Source: Thiocystis violacea (GTDB taxonomy: Bacteria > Pseudomonadota > Gammaproteobacteria > Chromatiales > Chromatiaceae). Taken from it: a stretch of DNA of 64,000 nt. This document shows positions 8,950 to 16,799 of this stretch, in pieces. The notes under the pieces are model-generated. The model made no database searches, was not told where the DNA came from, and saw only the letters and a program-made list of their open reading frames with translations. The position numbers and the translations under genes are program-made. The stretch is from the NCBI RefSeq assembly GCF_016583575.1, contig NZ_NRRG01000018.1:1-64000 (forward strand), in the 5' to 3' direction. Every line of letters starts with the position of its first letter. Positions within the stretch are counted from its first letter, which is position 1.

Positions 8950-9344
8950 GGTTCGCTGGTCTCGGAGGACGATTTAGCGGCTAAAACCTGGGAGTCGACC
9001 GCAGTCGGCCGCAGAAGGGGGAGGGCGTCGATCGCGTCGTCGAGCTTGGCGCGCGTGCGATCGATGCGATCCAACAGCTCGTCAAGGTCGCGCGTCGTGA
9101 AGTGCTGAACACGCCTGTCGTCGACAAGCCACATCTTCAACAACCCGCCAAGACGACCGAGATCGCCATTGATTGCCAGCAGCTCGCGGACTCGGCCAGC
9201 GTCGATGACGCTAGGGGGCTGGTAGCTCATGCCCACTGTACGCAAATAGGCGGCGACGCTGCCCCCCGCACAGGCCGCGCGCCTCTCGATGTCGCTTTTC
9301 TCCTCCGGGAAAACAGGGACACGGATGTGTTGGATCCGCCTCAT
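8946..9344 (-). CDS. traJ: oriT-binding protein TraJ (MobC-like)
   Basis: This encodes a 132-residue relaxosome accessory protein that binds the oriT inverted repeat and recruits the relaxase. The N-terminal segment (RRIQHIRVPVFPEEKSDIE) has the pattern of a ribbon-helix-helix DNA-binding domain. The rest is helical and charged (DLDELLDRIDRTRAKLDDAI). The start at 9344 follows an AAAGGAG site and is preferred over an earlier in-frame ATG. It is the first gene of the leftward transfer operon and borders the oriT region. Its 3' end holds a KorB operator at 8973-8985. Confidence 0.85.
   Translation of the reverse strand: MRRIQHIRVPVFPEEKSDIERRAACAGGSVAAYLRTVGMSYQPPSVIDAGRVRELLAINGDLGRLGGLLKMWLVDDRRVQHFTTRDLDELLDRIDRTRAKLDDAIDALPLLRPTAVDSQVLAAKSSSETSEP
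8973..8985. promoter_or_regulatory. KorB operator copy at the traJ-traI junction
   Basis: TTTAGCGGCTAAA is an exact copy of the IncP KorB operator. It lies in the last codons of traJ, just before the traI start, where bound KorB could affect transcription of the relaxase operon. Confidence 0.75.
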
Positions 9345-9384
9345 TCTGGCTCCTTTCCTTTGGGCCGGCGGTAGCCGGACTGCC

Positions 9385-9485
9385 TCGCAGAGCAAGATAG
9401 CCGTTGAGCGCTCCGCGCGAATAAGGGATGCGAAGTTAGCGGATCGGCTCTGCCGATTAGCTAACTTCGCCTATCTTGCCCTGCA
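9385..9485 (+). other. oriT: Origin of transfer (IncP-type oriT with nic site)
   Basis: The stretch 9430-9470 is a 41-bp near-perfect palindrome (arms GCGAAGTTAGC and GCTAACTTCGC, with further pairing inside). It is followed directly by CTATCTTGCCCTG at 9471-9483, which resembles the RP4 nic region (CTATCCTGCCC). The likely nick falls after the TTG of CTATCTTG. A second copy of CTATCTTGC occurs in inverted orientation at 9391-9399. The site lies between divergent traJ and traK, as in RP4. The palindrome is the expected TraJ target. Confidence 0.82.
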
Positions 9486-9493
9486 TGGGAGCG

Positions 9494-9682
9494 AGATTTT
9501 CTGAACAACAGTATGCGATAAAACGGGATTTATTGCGATAAACTACTATTTTATATTCTTTGCTGCTACGATATAAGGGAATCACAAGAATTCGCGTGGA
9601 ATCGTATGGAATATCAAGAAATCGCAGAAAATCGCGAAGAATCGCAGCCACACGCAAGAAACCAACAAGGGATTTGGTAAAG
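9494..9682 (+). promoter_or_regulatory. AT-rich oriT leader with short repeats before traK
   Basis: This leader is AT-rich and contains repeated short motifs (AATCGCAG, AATCGCGA, AATCGCAG between about 9615 and 9650, and GATAAA twice near 9516-9542). In RP4 the equivalent leader is bent and bound by TraK, and carries the traK promoter. The same role is inferred here. No gene is seen apart from an in-frame upstream extension of traK, which is judged non-coding. Confidence 0.5.
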
Positions 9683-10069
9683 ATGGCGAAACAGGTCAGT
9701 CCAGAAGCCTATCGTCGCCGACTGGCGGCGCGAGTCGAAGATCGCGCGCAACAACATAGCGAGACGGCTCGACACCTCTCGGTGTTTCTCGCCCTGAAAC
9801 CGGCCATCGCGGGCGCCCTAGCGTCCGGCTTTCGGCAACGCACGATCTGGGCAGACCTGACCGAGAGTAGACAGATCGACTGCACGTATCAGACGTTTAA
9901 CCGCCATGTTCGGCAGCACATCAAAACAGCACAGCAAGTGGCCAAAAGCACGCCGACTTCAAAAGAGGAGCACAACAAGAAGGAATGGCAGGGTAAAGCG
10001 GTGGAACGGAGAGACCCGCTCAGTGGATTCCAGGTACAACCGATCGCGAGAAGAGAGGATCTAGTCTAA
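9683..10069 (+). CDS. traK: Relaxosome protein TraK-like
   Basis: This encodes a 128-residue basic protein starting MAKQVSPEAYRRRLAARVED. Its size, charge and place (first rightward gene after oriT, directly before a TraL-type ATPase) match RP4 TraK, which binds and bends the leader side of oriT. A helix-turn-helix-like segment is seen around SGFRQRTIWADLTESRQIDCTYQTFNRHV. The stop codon is directly followed by the traL ATG. The start was chosen over an upstream in-frame ATG at 9560 because that stretch looks like repeated leader DNA. Confidence 0.78.
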   Translation: MAKQVSPEAYRRRLAARVEDRAQQHSETARHLSVFLALKPAIAGALASGFRQRTIWADLTESRQIDCTYQTFNRHVRQHIKTAQQVAKSTPTSKEEHNKKEWQGKAVERRDPLSGFQVQPIARREDLV

Positions 10070-10816
10070 ATGGCAACCGTACATCTAGTGCTTCAGGGCA
10101 AAGGCGGAGTCGGAAAAACGATGCTCGCGACGGTGCTAGCACAGTACCTGCGGGAGCGAGGGCGAAGTCTGCTTTGCGTCGATACCGATCCTATCAATGC
10201 AACCTTTTTCGGCTTCGGGGCGCTTGAAGTCCAGCGTCTGGAGATCATGGAGGGCGACGAGATTAACTCGCGGAACTTCGATGCGTGGGTGGATCTGGTT
10301 GCGACGACGGAGAGCGAGCACGTCATCACGGACAACGGAGCCAGTTCGTTCGTGCCGCTCGCTTACTATCTCGTCTCTAACGAGATTCCGGGGTTGCTCG
10401 CAAGCATGGGGCATACGGTGACGGTGCATACCGTCATCACGGCGGGGCAGGCTCTGCTCGACACCTTGACCGGCTTCGATGCGCTGGCACGACAACTACC
10501 GACGGAATGCCGCTTCGTTGTCTGGCTAAATCCGTTCTGGGGAGAGGTGACTCTGGACGGTAAGACGTTTGAAGAGATGGCCGTTTATAAGGCACACAAG
10601 AAGCGGGTGTCGGCAATCGTGAGAATTCCGAGACTGAAAGAGGAGCTACACGGTCACGACTTCCGAAAACTGCTGGAATCCCGACTGACGTTCGCCGAAG
10701 CGCTCGCCGCGCCGGAAATTGGCATCATGGTTCGCCAACGGTTGCAGCAGATAAGACGAGGGATCTTCGACCGACTCGATGAGGCGGCTATTCTCGATCT
10801 GGAAGCAGCGGCGTAG
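10070..10816 (+). CDS. traL: ParA-like ATPase TraL
   Basis: This is a 248-residue deviant-Walker ATPase with LQGKGGVGKTMLATVLAQYL at the N-terminus and a CVDTDPINATF switch region. RP4 TraL has this size and position (traK-traL-traM). It is not needed for basic transfer in RP4 and its exact task is unclear; a role in plasmid or transfer-machine positioning is an inference. The gene begins immediately after traK and is followed four bases later by traM, so the three form one operon. Confidence 0.85.
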   Translation: MATVHLVLQGKGGVGKTMLATVLAQYLRERGRSLLCVDTDPINATFFGFGALEVQRLEIMEGDEINSRNFDAWVDLVATTESEHVITDNGASSFVPLAYYLVSNEIPGLLASMGHTVTVHTVITAGQALLDTLTGFDALARQLPTECRFVVWLNPFWGEVTLDGKTFEEMAVYKAHKKRVSAIVRIPRLKEELHGHDFRKLLESRLTFAEALAAPEIGIMVRQRLQQIRRGIFDRLDEAAILDLEAAA

Positions 10817-10820
10817 TTGC

Positions 10821-11261
10821 ATGGCAGGCCCAGACGAGTCGCTAGAGCTAGAGGAACTCATCGCGACGATTGCGAAGCATCATGGCGTGGCGGTCGGGAA
10901 AGACGACCCGATCTTGATCGTCCACACCATGATCAGGCATTTGCTGAACGATAGCGCAAGGGCGCAAGGGGAGGCTCTACAAGGGTTTCAGGCCGAACTA
11001 GAGGCAGCCTCTGCTCGATGGGGCGAGGGACAAAAGACTGTCGCGGAACGCACGTTAACGGCGGCGGTAACGGCCAGCACGGGCAAGGTCCATGAGATTT
11101 CCGAAAACGCGGGCCTAGCGATCAGAAGAGAGGTGCAGGGCGCATTGAGGCAACAACAGTCCCTGCTTGTTCAGGTTCGCCGAACAGCATGGATGAGTCT
11201 CACGGCATCCGTCATAGCGCTGACGGCTGTCAGCGCACTGACGCTTGGTTTATTGCTCTAG
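10821..11261 (+). CDS. traM: Transfer protein TraM-like, C-terminal membrane anchor
   Basis: This encodes a 146-residue protein with a soluble helical N-terminal part and one C-terminal membrane segment (SLTASVIALTAVSALTLGLLL, about 126-146). Position after traL and the overall architecture match IncP TraM. The start at 10821 was chosen over an in-frame ATG at 10779 that would overlap traL deeply. Its 3' end overlaps that of the convergent kfrC gene by 12 bases. No enzymatic motif is visible. Confidence 0.75.
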   Translation: MAGPDESLELEELIATIAKHHGVAVGKDDPILIVHTMIRHLLNDSARAQGEALQGFQAELEAASARWGEGQKTVAERTLTAAVTASTGKVHEISENAGLAIRREVQGALRQQQSLLVQVRRTAWMSLTASVIALTAVSALTLGLLL

Positions 11262-12023
11262 TGAGAGCCGCTGAGACGCCGACAAGGAGACGCGGTGTCC
11301 TTGTGGCCGGGAACTCTCAGAGCGGACTAATTCCAGTCGCTGCCGCCGCGCAGTCTGCTGCTGCTCGTCCCATTGTCCTGCAAGGTCGTTCTGGTGCCAC
11401 CGCAATTTTCGCACCGCCAACTCTTCTAGCCGGGGAGAATGAAGCCCTGTAGCTTCTCTGAGAGACACAACGCGATCTAAGCGCCGCGAGAGATCTGCAA
11501 CACGACGCTTGCACTGCGCCTGAGTCTTCTCCCAAGAGCGGTGCTTACCACGAGAGTACAGGAGCCAAGGCTTCTGCAAGCCATTCAGTTCGCGCTGTGA
11601 TGCTTCTTTTTGCCGTCGTAACTGATCTTCAAGCCGGTCGACCTGCTCATGCTTACCTTGCAGATAAACCGCTAGCGCTTGGGAATACAGAGTGTCGATG
11701 GGCGGATTGTCGAGTAGCGCCTGCTGTTGTGCCGCGAGATTTGCTACCTCCAGAGACGTCCCGTCGCCCAGGCCTAACGATGGCAGAAGAGGAGCCTCCT
11801 GCTTTTTGGCGTGAGGGGATAAGCCGTCGTGGCGTCGTTCGCTGTCATCAGTACGCAGCCACTGTCCACGCCCTTCAGACGGCAGAGGAGTCGGCTTGTC
11901 TGCATTAACCGCACGCGGCATATCAGTGGAAACGGCTGCCGAAACGCTTGCTTGAGGGGTCTTGGAGAGGCGAGGCTCACTGCTCAAATCGCGTCTCCAT
12001 CGGTGCAGAATTTTGTCGAACAC
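11250..12023 (-). CDS. kfrC: KfrC-like coiled-coil protein
   Basis: This is a 257-residue protein. Residues 110-200 are strongly helical and rich in Arg/Gln/Glu, with the run QKPWLLYSRGKHRSWE followed by a heptad-like helix, a pattern typical of the IncP KfrC family. The N-terminal third is disordered. KfrB and KfrC of IncP-1 plasmids are thought to work with KfrA in stable inheritance. Here the gene follows kfrB but has its own upstream KorB-operator-like site (12041-12053), suggesting separate control. No kfrA gene is seen in the window. Confidence 0.65.
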   Translation of the reverse strand: MFDKILHRWRRDLSSEPRLSKTPQASVSAAVSTDMPRAVNADKPTPLPSEGRGQWLRTDDSERRHDGLSPHAKKQEAPLLPSLGLGDGTSLEVANLAAQQQALLDNPPIDTLYSQALAVYLQGKHEQVDRLEDQLRRQKEASQRELNGLQKPWLLYSRGKHRSWEKTQAQCKRRVADLSRRLDRVVSLREATGLHSPRLEELAVRKLRWHQNDLAGQWDEQQQTARRQRLELVRSESSRPQGHRVSLSASQRLSLEQ

Positions 12024-12040
12024 GATGCTTCCTCTCCTGT

Positions 12041-12053
12041 TTTAGCAGCTAAA
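12041..12053. promoter_or_regulatory. KorB operator variant before kfrC
   Basis: TTTAGCAGCTAAA differs from the KorB consensus only at the central base, which does not affect the palindrome arms. It lies between kfrB and the kfrC start, a promoter position, so KorB repression of kfrC is likely. Confidence 0.7.
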
Positions 12054-12060
12054 AAGCGGG

Positions 12061-12423
12061 CTAACGAGAGCGAGATCGGGACAATTTAACAATATCATCG
12101 CTTACGGTAGCTACCCCTTTGGCATCGTATGAAACGGTCTTGAGAGTGCCTATGGGCGGTGGACGAAGGCCCGCGAAAGCCTGGAGATCATGTACGACCA
12201 CGTTCCTGCCTACCTGTTGATACAGTTTGTCACCCTCCGCATGAAGGATGGCACCTTCGTAGCGCTGCCCCGGTGCAGGGCGGTTTGCCGACCAGAGATT
12301 GTAGAACCCTGCTTGAATGTCGCCCGCTTTGTGAACAGAGAGATTGGTCCAGGCGGTGCCGACTTGGCGTTGTAAAACGCGCTGGCCATTCATTACTAAA
12401 AGTCGTGTATTCTGGTCGGACAT
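12061..12423 (-). CDS. kfrB: KfrB domain protein
   Basis: This is a 120-residue protein with the KfrB signature: GFYNLWSA, then a short linker, EGAILHAEGDKLYQQVG, and VVHDLQAF. In IncP plasmids kfrB sits beside kfrC in a stable-inheritance operon, and the KfrB domain also occurs fused to relaxases. The gene lies 28 bases after korB in the same direction and is probably the last gene of the korA-incC-korB transcript. Confidence 0.82.
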   Translation of the reverse strand: MSDQNTRLLVMNGQRVLQRQVGTAWTNLSVHKAGDIQAGFYNLWSANRPAPGQRYEGAILHAEGDKLYQQVGRNVVVHDLQAFAGLRPPPIGTLKTVSYDAKGVATVSDDIVKLSRSRSR

Positions 12424-12451
12424 TGTCCCGATCTGCTCCTAAAAACGATCT

Positions 12452-13561
12452 TCACGCTTCCCTGACCTCGCGCAACTGTATGTCACAGATTGCGCATTCT
12501 TCCTCTTTTTTGTCCTCGAACGAAAGCCATACAAACCCTTGATTTGTTGGCGCTTTACCAAGATTTAGAGTAGCTAATCGTTCGCCGTAGGTGACAAACA
12601 CGCTGAGCCTTGCGACCTTCGCTGTCCGCCCGATTTTCGGCTGGTTTGGGTCGCGAGTTTTACTAGGCTCCGTAGGATTATTGCTTGTCTTAGGGTATGG
12701 CGATGAGACATCAGGTACCTCGTTAGCCTGTTCATCACCACCAAATCGAGCCTCCCTGTCAAACTCTGAGCCACTTTCTTCATAAGATGCCTGCTCGTCC
12801 ACGTCCTCCGTTACAGGCTGTTCACTCCGCTCTTCACGCCGATCTTTGCGGTCATCGATAAACTCTCGAAGGAGTTTGACGGAGCGCCGTGAAAGGTCTT
12901 GATCAGGATCATTGATCCATTCCTGCACAGCAGCAGTGTCTTTGCGATACGCCTTGGCCAGTTCCGTGATAAGCGTCACATCCTGGCAGCGCCCTGATTC
13001 AAAGAGATCATCCAGTGGTTCCGGGAGACTTAGGAGCGAGAGGTGCTGCGAGATATACGCCTCCGAGACGCGCGGACGTGCTGGTTTGCCAGGCTCTTCT
13101 TGCCGCATCCCGAACTGCTCTGCAAGCTGTCGCTGTGTCCAACCGTTCTCCTTCAGCAGGCGCTGAAAGGCGCGAGCCTTATCTTTTGCTGGCGTGTCTG
13201 CGCGGTCTTTGTTGACGACAATTTGGTCAATGACGCTGAGCGGTTCGATCACGACGGCCGGGATGGTGGTCTTACCCGCCATCCGCGATCCCCTATAGCG
13301 CCTGGCACCATCGTCGAGCATGTACCTTCCTGGGACGTCGGTGCGGGGATGCACCAAAATTGGCACTTTGACGCCTCCAGATCTAATAGAAGCTGCCAGA
13401 TCATCCATGTCCTCAAAGGTAACCCTGGGCTGATCTGGATTCTCGTCAATGAGATCGAGCGACAGATCGACAGGTTCACCAGCGATTCCGGCGGGGGGCG
13501 AGACCAAACTAGACAGTCCTCTTAGCCCGGCGAGTTTCTCTAGTCCCAAGCTACTACTCAT
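12452..13561 (-). CDS. korB: KorB/ParB partition protein and global repressor
   Basis: This 369-residue protein (RK2 KorB has about 358) acts as the ParB of the partition system and as a repressor at 13-bp operators. The N-terminal ParB/Noc domain has DLIDENPDQPRV and the GARRYRGSRMAG nucleotide-binding motif; a helix-turn-helix follows (RQLAEQFGM to EAYISQHLSLL). The C-terminal domain (RTAKVARLSVFVTYGERLA onward) matches the KorB SH3-like dimerisation domain. A charged linker joins them. Its start overlaps the incC stop by eight bases. Five operator copies are found in the window, which supports a working KorB circuit. Confidence 0.93.
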   Translation of the reverse strand: MSSSLGLEKLAGLRGLSSLVSPPAGIAGEPVDLSLDLIDENPDQPRVTFEDMDDLAASIRSGGVKVPILVHPRTDVPGRYMLDDGARRYRGSRMAGKTTIPAVVIEPLSVIDQIVVNKDRADTPAKDKARAFQRLLKENGWTQRQLAEQFGMRQEEPGKPARPRVSEAYISQHLSLLSLPEPLDDLFESGRCQDVTLITELAKAYRKDTAAVQEWINDPDQDLSRRSVKLLREFIDDRKDRREERSEQPVTEDVDEQASYEESGSEFDREARFGGDEQANEVPDVSSPYPKTSNNPTEPSKTRDPNQPKIGRTAKVARLSVFVTYGERLATLNLGKAPTNQGFVWLSFEDKKEEECAICDIQLREVREA

Positions 13562-14291
13562 GGTTAATCCCCATTCTGTCTGCGACCCATGCGGCTACCG
13601 CTCTAAATTCTTTCGCAGCTTCTTTCGCTGCCGTCTTCTGGATACGCCACACAGGCACTCCGAGAGCTAGTCCCTCCGCGACGCTACCGCGTCGACCGAT
13701 AGCGGGACTGACAAGGTCCGGATAAGCCTCCAGTAGTTCCTCTAGATGGCGGCGCTGACGAGGGTCTCGCCGATCGACGAGGCTAGGTACTAACCCGAGG
13801 AACTGGAGTCGTGGGTTTACGGTTCTGACGTTCTGGATGGTTGTCACCATCCTTTCGAGTCCCTGTAGCGAGTAATACTCGAGGCAGAGCGGGCAGAGTA
13901 CGTAATCCGCTGTCATGAGCGCCGACGCGAGCCCGACTCCGAGAGACGGAGCGGTATCAATGAGGCACAACTCAAACCCAGCGAGCTTTCGAAGGTTACG
14001 ATCCAGGCATGGAGCGAGGTCGGCTAGGGATCGAGTATCAAGGTCTGCAAGGCATGCATCGGATTCGATCAATGCTGGCTGCTGTACGGTAAAGGAGGGA
14101 CCGTCGCTAAACATGGCACTACTGGTAACTCCGGACTTCCAGGAGCTTAACGTGTGCGAGGCATTTCCTTGAACATCGAGATCTAGGCATACAGTGGATA
14201 TGCCAGACTCATGGAAGTGAAAGGACAGATTGACGGCAAGCGCGGTCTTTCCGACCCCACCTTTCTGATTTGCGATCACCAGTCGTCTCAT
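13554..14291 (-). CDS. incC: IncC/ParA partition ATPase (short form start)
   Basis: This is a ParA-family ATPase that partners KorB in plasmid partition. Walker A lies in ANQKGGVGKTALAVN (residues 7-21), with LDLDVQGNAS and LIDTAPSLG as the other nucleotide motifs. The short form has 245 residues; its ATG overlaps the korA stop (ATGA). The same frame stays open upstream through the whole of korA to an ATG at 14597, giving a 347-residue long form. RK2 incC likewise makes long and short products from two starts, with the long start overlapping korA. Both forms are plausible here. Confidence 0.92.
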   Translation of the reverse strand: MRRLVIANQKGGVGKTALAVNLSFHFHESGISTVCLDLDVQGNASHTLSSWKSGVTSSAMFSDGPSFTVQQPALIESDACLADLDTRSLADLAPCLDRNLRKLAGFELCLIDTAPSLGVGLASALMTADYVLCPLCLEYYSLQGLERMVTTIQNVRTVNPRLQFLGLVPSLVDRRDPRQRRHLEELLEAYPDLVSPAIGRRGSVAEGLALGVPVWRIQKTAAKEAAKEFRAVAAWVADRMGINHE

Positions 14292-14590
14292 TGTCCTTTT
14301 CTCGACCTGTCCCACTTCCTTACCAGAAATGCCTGGTGGGGCGGCAAGACTGCCGTTACCTGTTGTAATCCCTCCTCTGTTATCTGGGCGGTTTCTTCGT
14401 GCACCTTCCACACTTTCTGCACGCATTGCCAAACGGCGCCCTTCGTGATGCCGTACTTTTGTGCAACCTCTGTTTGTTGGCAACCGTCGACGAGTACGGA
14501 CTGGGCGATCTGACGACTTCGGGTTCCCATCTTCGGCAAGCGGGCGATTGCCCGTTCGAAGTCTGGTCTCGATAACAGTTTCTTGGACAT
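14288..14590 (-). CDS. korA: KorA/TrfB-family repressor
   Basis: This is a 100-residue repressor (RK2 KorA has 101). The N-terminal TrfB DNA-binding domain contains a helix-turn-helix (QTEVAQKYGITKGAVWQCVQ). The C-terminal dimerisation domain ends with VTAVLPPHQAFLVRKW, nearly identical to the C-terminus of the TrbA-like protein at 16800-17171; shared C-termini are a hallmark of the IncP KorA/TrbA/KlcA proteins. It is first in the korA-incC-korB operon. Two earlier in-frame ATGs exist; 14590 gives the family's usual length. A palindromic operator lies at 14649-14660. Confidence 0.9.
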   Translation of the reverse strand: MSKKLLSRPDFERAIARLPKMGTRSRQIAQSVLVDGCQQTEVAQKYGITKGAVWQCVQKVWKVHEETAQITEEGLQQVTAVLPPHQAFLVRKWDRSRKGQ

Positions 14591-14648
14591 GATCCATTCC
14601 CGAGCCTCCACACGTGGTTGATCCATGCGGCTATCGCCGTAGATCAAA

Positions 14649-14660
14649 GTATAGCTATAC
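14649..14660. promoter_or_regulatory. KorA-operator-like palindrome before korA
   Basis: GTATAGCTATAC is a perfect 12-bp palindrome that differs from the RK2 KorA operator (GTTTAGCTAAAC) at one symmetric position. It lies about 60 bases upstream of korA, so autorepression is likely. A diverged copy (GTATAGCTAGTC, 16730-16741) lies in the rep-trbA intergenic region. Confidence 0.7.
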
Positions 14661-14728
14661 CACGTAAGGAGTTCAATATATCCGACCCTAACGCAAACTT
14701 AGGGGTCAGTATGATGCCGGATTCCAGG

Positions 14729-15070
14729 TCAAGACCGAGGAGGCCGGTAGATCGTTGCGAACCAAGTTAACGCGATGCCGGCCGTCAAGTGGCCGAGGAA
14801 AATCCATCCATCGTAATGATCTGGGTTGTCCCAGTGGTATATAGCCAGAGCTAGATGGAACATCACGTCACCAGAGACGATCCATTGTGCTAAGGGCCAA
14901 ACTAGCTTTACCGACATCCAGAGCGCGACGCTGAAGGCACTAGCGAGGTGCCGGATCGTGTTAGAGGAACTCTTGTCCTTAAGGGATTGATTGACTTCGT
15001 GAACGGGGGAGGAGGGGTCTCGCGTAGCAGAAAATATTTTGATGACGTTATCAGGCATTCTGTTTGGCAT
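14729..15070 (-). CDS. kleE: KleE-like small membrane protein
   Basis: This encodes a 113-residue protein with a short NVIKIF-type N-terminus and hydrophobic segments. The run AIYHWDNPDHYDGWIFLGHL followed by a WFATIYRPP tail matches the IncP KleE pattern. kleE is a stable-inheritance gene of unknown biochemical role, normally close to the korA operon, as here. The start at 15070 follows a GAGGCTAATCC site; a second in-frame ATG at 15058 would give the usual short form. Confidence 0.72.
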   Translation of the reverse strand: MPNRMPDNVIKIFSATRDPSSPVHEVNQSLKDKSSSNTIRHLASAFSVALWMSVKLVWPLAQWIVSGDVMFHLALAIYHWDNPDHYDGWIFLGHLTAGIALTWFATIYRPPRS

Positions 15071-15288
15071 GGATTAGCCTCTTGTTCCGTTTGTAGAATG
15101 CTTCTGAACTTTTCCTGTTGTCCAATAACTTTAGTCCACGAATCGTACCTGGAAACTCAATTTTCTAGTTTATCCACAGGCCTGGTGGACACTAATCGGT
15201 TTTTTAAGGTTTTAATATGTTTTAAGAGTTTTAGGTGGAAAAAAACAGTTTTTTTAATTGTAAATCATATTGTTACGCGATCTATTGA
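15071..15288. other. AT-rich unwinding region with DnaA box
   Basis: This stretch has no supported gene. It contains a DnaA box (TTATCCACA, 15170-15178) followed by spaced T-tracts (GGTTTTTTAAGGTTTTAAT onward, 15196-15262) at roughly helical spacing. This is the expected DNA-unwinding element of the neighbouring iteron origin. Confidence 0.65.
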
Positions 15289-15480
15289 TTCCTAATGTAC
15301 GGTCTTGCGTTCCTAAAGTACGGTCCAGCGTTCCTAATGTACGGTCTTGCGTTCCTAAAGTACGGTCCAGCGTTCCTAATGTACGGTTTATCCACAGGGT
15401 AAGGCTGGGCGAGGCTCTAAAAACCGACTGGGACCTTATGTCTTAGCTGGTTGGACCATCGGTGGCCGTACATTAGGAAT
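15289..15480. other. oriV: Replication origin: 21-bp iterons and DnaA box
   Basis: Five copies of TTCCTAAWGTACGG start at 15289, 15310, 15331, 15352 and 15373, an exact 21-bp period. The copies alternate: T then A at the variable position, followed by TCTTGCG or TCCAGCG. A second DnaA box lies at 15388-15396. A sixth, inverted copy (15466-15480) overlaps the stop codon of the initiator gene. Iterons, DnaA boxes and an AT-rich flank beside an initiator gene define a theta-type plasmid origin. Confidence 0.88.
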
Positions 15481-16579
15481 CGCCGCTTGTTCCCGCTGCT
15501 GCCGAGTCGCCCTCGACGCTAGAACTTGGCTCATCCGGCATCGCATCCTGGTGGCGCATCACTAGCAGCGGCCCGACTTGACCTGCTTCCTCGGAAAGCA
15601 CGTATTCGGGCAAGGCGCCGGAATCGATCAGTTTGCGCAGGGTGAAGGCGAACTTGCTGAATGTGCCGGTGCTGCCGCTCCGTTCAAAAATGGTCTTGAA
15701 AGACCACTTTGCTTGTCCCTTGCCAGCGGCTCGCCGCGCTAATCGATAGACGAAGCGGCCGATGCCGGGGTCGATCAGGAAGTAGTCAGGGTGGACAGTT
15801 AGCACATCCGGGCTTTTGCCCTCTGTAATCTCGCGATACATCCAATCCGCCAGCTCGATCTCGATGTATTCTGGCTTGCCGCTGTCGCTCTTGACGACCC
15901 TGTAGCGACTAATCAATGCCTCCCCCTCCGATACCATTACTGTTTGGCCGTTACCGGTCCTCCTAGTTCGCTGCACGGCTACGTGGGTGGTGTTGAGCCG
16001 GATGCAGGTTTCCACTAGGTCGCTTTTCTGCTTGCCACCGTCAGATCGCCGACAGAACTTCAACACGTCGGCGACGTGTGGTCGGAAAACGCGGCCAGGC
16101 TTCTCGCCTTTCCCGTCCCGGTAGCGATTCGTCGCTTCAGTGAGGTGTGACACGGCCATCAGCACTAGGTCGTAATCCCACACCGAGGCCATGCCCGCTG
16201 CACCGGCCGAAACGATGACATGCCCATCAGGCAAGGCGTAGTGAATGACGTCGCCCGCCCGTCTGTCTTTCTTCGATAGCCGGAAGACAGCGACGTCCAT
16301 GATGCCACGGCTATCCTTGGTACCTATGTCATAGAGCGTAGGCACAAAAAAATCGAGTTGGGTATCGCTCGGAGGCAGCTTGCGCACGCTCAGTGGAGGG
16401 GGTGGTGCCTGCTGCGCCTTGCTCAACCTTGCCGCTGCTTCGTCCCAGGACTCGCCCGGATGGGCTTGTTTCTCGATTTGACGACGCTGGCTTTGTTCTC
16501 GTATCCCCTCAATTCGGACCAAAAGGTCGTCAGTTAGCAAGCTGCCGATCTGCTGTGGGCCATTGTTGCGCTTAGTCAT
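15473..16579 (-). CDS. repA: Replication initiator protein, RPA family
   Basis: This is a 368-residue plasmid replication initiator of the RPA family, which binds iterons and opens the origin. The conserved block LDFFVPTLYDIGTKDSRGIM, the WDYDLVLMAVSHLTEA helix and GRVFRPHVADVLKFCRR are diagnostic. The C-terminus is disordered. This is not the IncP TrfA protein, though it occupies the place of trfA, divergent from trbA. Its stop codon lies within an inverted iteron copy (15466-15480). The 220-bp gap to trbA holds KorA- and KorB-type operators, so initiator expression is probably under the same control. Confidence 0.9.
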   Translation of the reverse strand: MTKRNNGPQQIGSLLTDDLLVRIEGIREQSQRRQIEKQAHPGESWDEAAARLSKAQQAPPPPLSVRKLPPSDTQLDFFVPTLYDIGTKDSRGIMDVAVFRLSKKDRRAGDVIHYALPDGHVIVSAGAAGMASVWDYDLVLMAVSHLTEATNRYRDGKGEKPGRVFRPHVADVLKFCRRSDGGKQKSDLVETCIRLNTTHVAVQRTRRTGNGQTVMVSEGEALISRYRVVKSDSGKPEYIEIELADWMYREITEGKSPDVLTVHPDYFLIDPGIGRFVYRLARRAAGKGQAKWSFKTIFERSGSTGTFSKFAFTLRKLIDSGALPEYVLSEEAGQVGPLLVMRHQDAMPDEPSSSVEGDSAAAGTSGDS

Positions 16580-16799
16580 GTGTTCCCTACTTGCTGAATA
16601 GGTGCGATAGAGATGAAGCCCGTACCTCTAGCTCTAAATCTTCGTTGTATAGCATCTCCCCGCCGATATTTTTAAGCCTGTGGGATATTATCGCGCAGCG
16701 CTCTGGTGCGATCTTCACAACAACACAAAGTATAGCTAGTCTCAGGCAGTCGCAACGGGTTTTAGCGGCTAAAACACTAACAGATTAAATGGGCTGCTC
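16580..16799. promoter_or_regulatory. Divergent rep/trbA control region
   Basis: This gap separates divergent repA and trbA. It contains a KorA-like half-diverged palindrome (GTATAGCTAGTC, 16730-16741) and an exact KorB operator (16761-16773). In RK2 the trfA and trbA promoters are also divergent and overlap KorA and KorB sites, so the same switch between replication and transfer is inferred. Confidence 0.7.
16761..16773. promoter_or_regulatory. KorB operator before trbA
   Basis: TTTAGCGGCTAAA, an exact KorB operator, is extended by one flanking pair on each side (GTTTTAGCGGCTAAAAC). It lies 27 bases before the trbA start. Confidence 0.85.

Noticed and set aside
15289..15396. Regularly spaced repeats that might look like a CRISPR array
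   Set aside because: The 21-bp period leaves no unique spacers; DnaA boxes and an initiator gene show these are replication iterons.
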